A stretch of DNA of 21,783 nt from a virus. The notes under the pieces were generated by a model. The model was not told where the DNA came from. It searched no databases and saw only the letters and a program-made list of their open reading frames with translations. The stretch is taken from the IMG/VR virus record IMGVR_UViG_3300027963_000377, positions 1 through 21,783 of that record; one strand, given 5' to 3'. A program made the translations under genes and the position numbers. Positions 21,704-21,783 of this stretch are shown here, one piece after another (the first letter of the stretch is position 1; the number at the start of each line of letters is the position of its first letter).

Positions 21704-21783
21704 TTTTTTACTTTCTTCTTTTTAAGTTGAACAGATGCCTCAGCTTCGTCAGGTTGAATTTTGTATTCATCAATTGCTTTGGT
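21700..21783 (-). CDS. C-terminal end of an unidentified gene (N-terminus beyond the window)
   Basis: The frame is open from the right edge to the TGA at 21702-21700, giving 27 residues: TKAIDEYKIQPDEAEASVQL then KKKKVKK. The very basic tail (KKKKVKK) suggests a DNA-binding or disordered end. The ATGA overlap with the 67-aa gene supports real coding. The identity of the gene cannot be judged from this fragment. Confidence 0.6.
   Translation of the reverse strand, partial: TKAIDEYKIQPDEAEASVQLKKKKVKK

Overview
The window is a piece of a tailed double-stranded DNA phage or prophage genome. It contains both terminase subunits, a portal, a scaffold, a major capsid protein, a P22-like adaptor (gp4-type), a tail-hub/DNA-stabilisation protein (gp10-type) and a tail fibre. 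The gp4/gp10-type pair suggests a short-tailed (podovirus-like) virion. The DNA is moderately AT-rich and has clear Shine-Dalgarno (SD) sites, so the host is bacterial. Family resemblances recall phages of aquatic bacteria, but nothing here identifies the host. There are no tRNA or rRNA genes, CRISPR arrays or insertion sequences, and coding density is close to complete.

Layout, read right to left because nearly everything is on the minus strand. (1) 21783-19604: a chain of small, overlapping accessory or replication-side genes, including a Ref-like HNH nuclease, a protein with a replication-initiator-type tail, and two tiny ORFs, one of them a membrane peptide with a TTG start. (2) 18307-19609: the only plus-strand genes, a metallophosphoesterase and a SprT-like zinc protease, converging on block 1. 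(3) 18249-15959: a VRR-NUC-like nuclease, a Dps/DUF5856-like four-helix protein, four small basic phage proteins and a 272-aa protein with a polyvalent-protein-like N-terminus. (4) 15924-10790: a ParB-DNA methyltransferase fusion, then TerS, TerL and portal. (5) 10793-5464: an HNH endonuclease, a 947-aa tail fibre, three small genes and a glycosyltransferase-like gene. This host-interaction block lies between the portal and the head genes. (6) 5464-1: a small conserved gene, scaffold, major capsid protein, decoration-like protein, an intrinsic terminator, a coiled-coil protein, the gp4-like adaptor and the gp10-like protein, which runs off the left edge.

Blocks 4 and 6 form the DNA-packaging and head-assembly line, which is presumably late-transcribed leftward. 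Nearly all genes are joined by TAATG or ATGA stop-start overlaps, which points to translational coupling. The 57-bp divergent gap at 18250-18306 and the terminator near 2565 are the clearest transcription-control sites.

The most unusual points are: a glycosyltransferase whose conserved N-terminus reads upstream of its first ATG with no NUG start (an AUU start with an SD fits); the tail-fibre/glycosyltransferase block splitting the head genes; a similar beta module inserted in both the tail fibre and the adaptor; and a Dps-like phage protein that keeps a ferroxidase-like residue pattern. I did not find a clear-cut new defence or counter-defence system.
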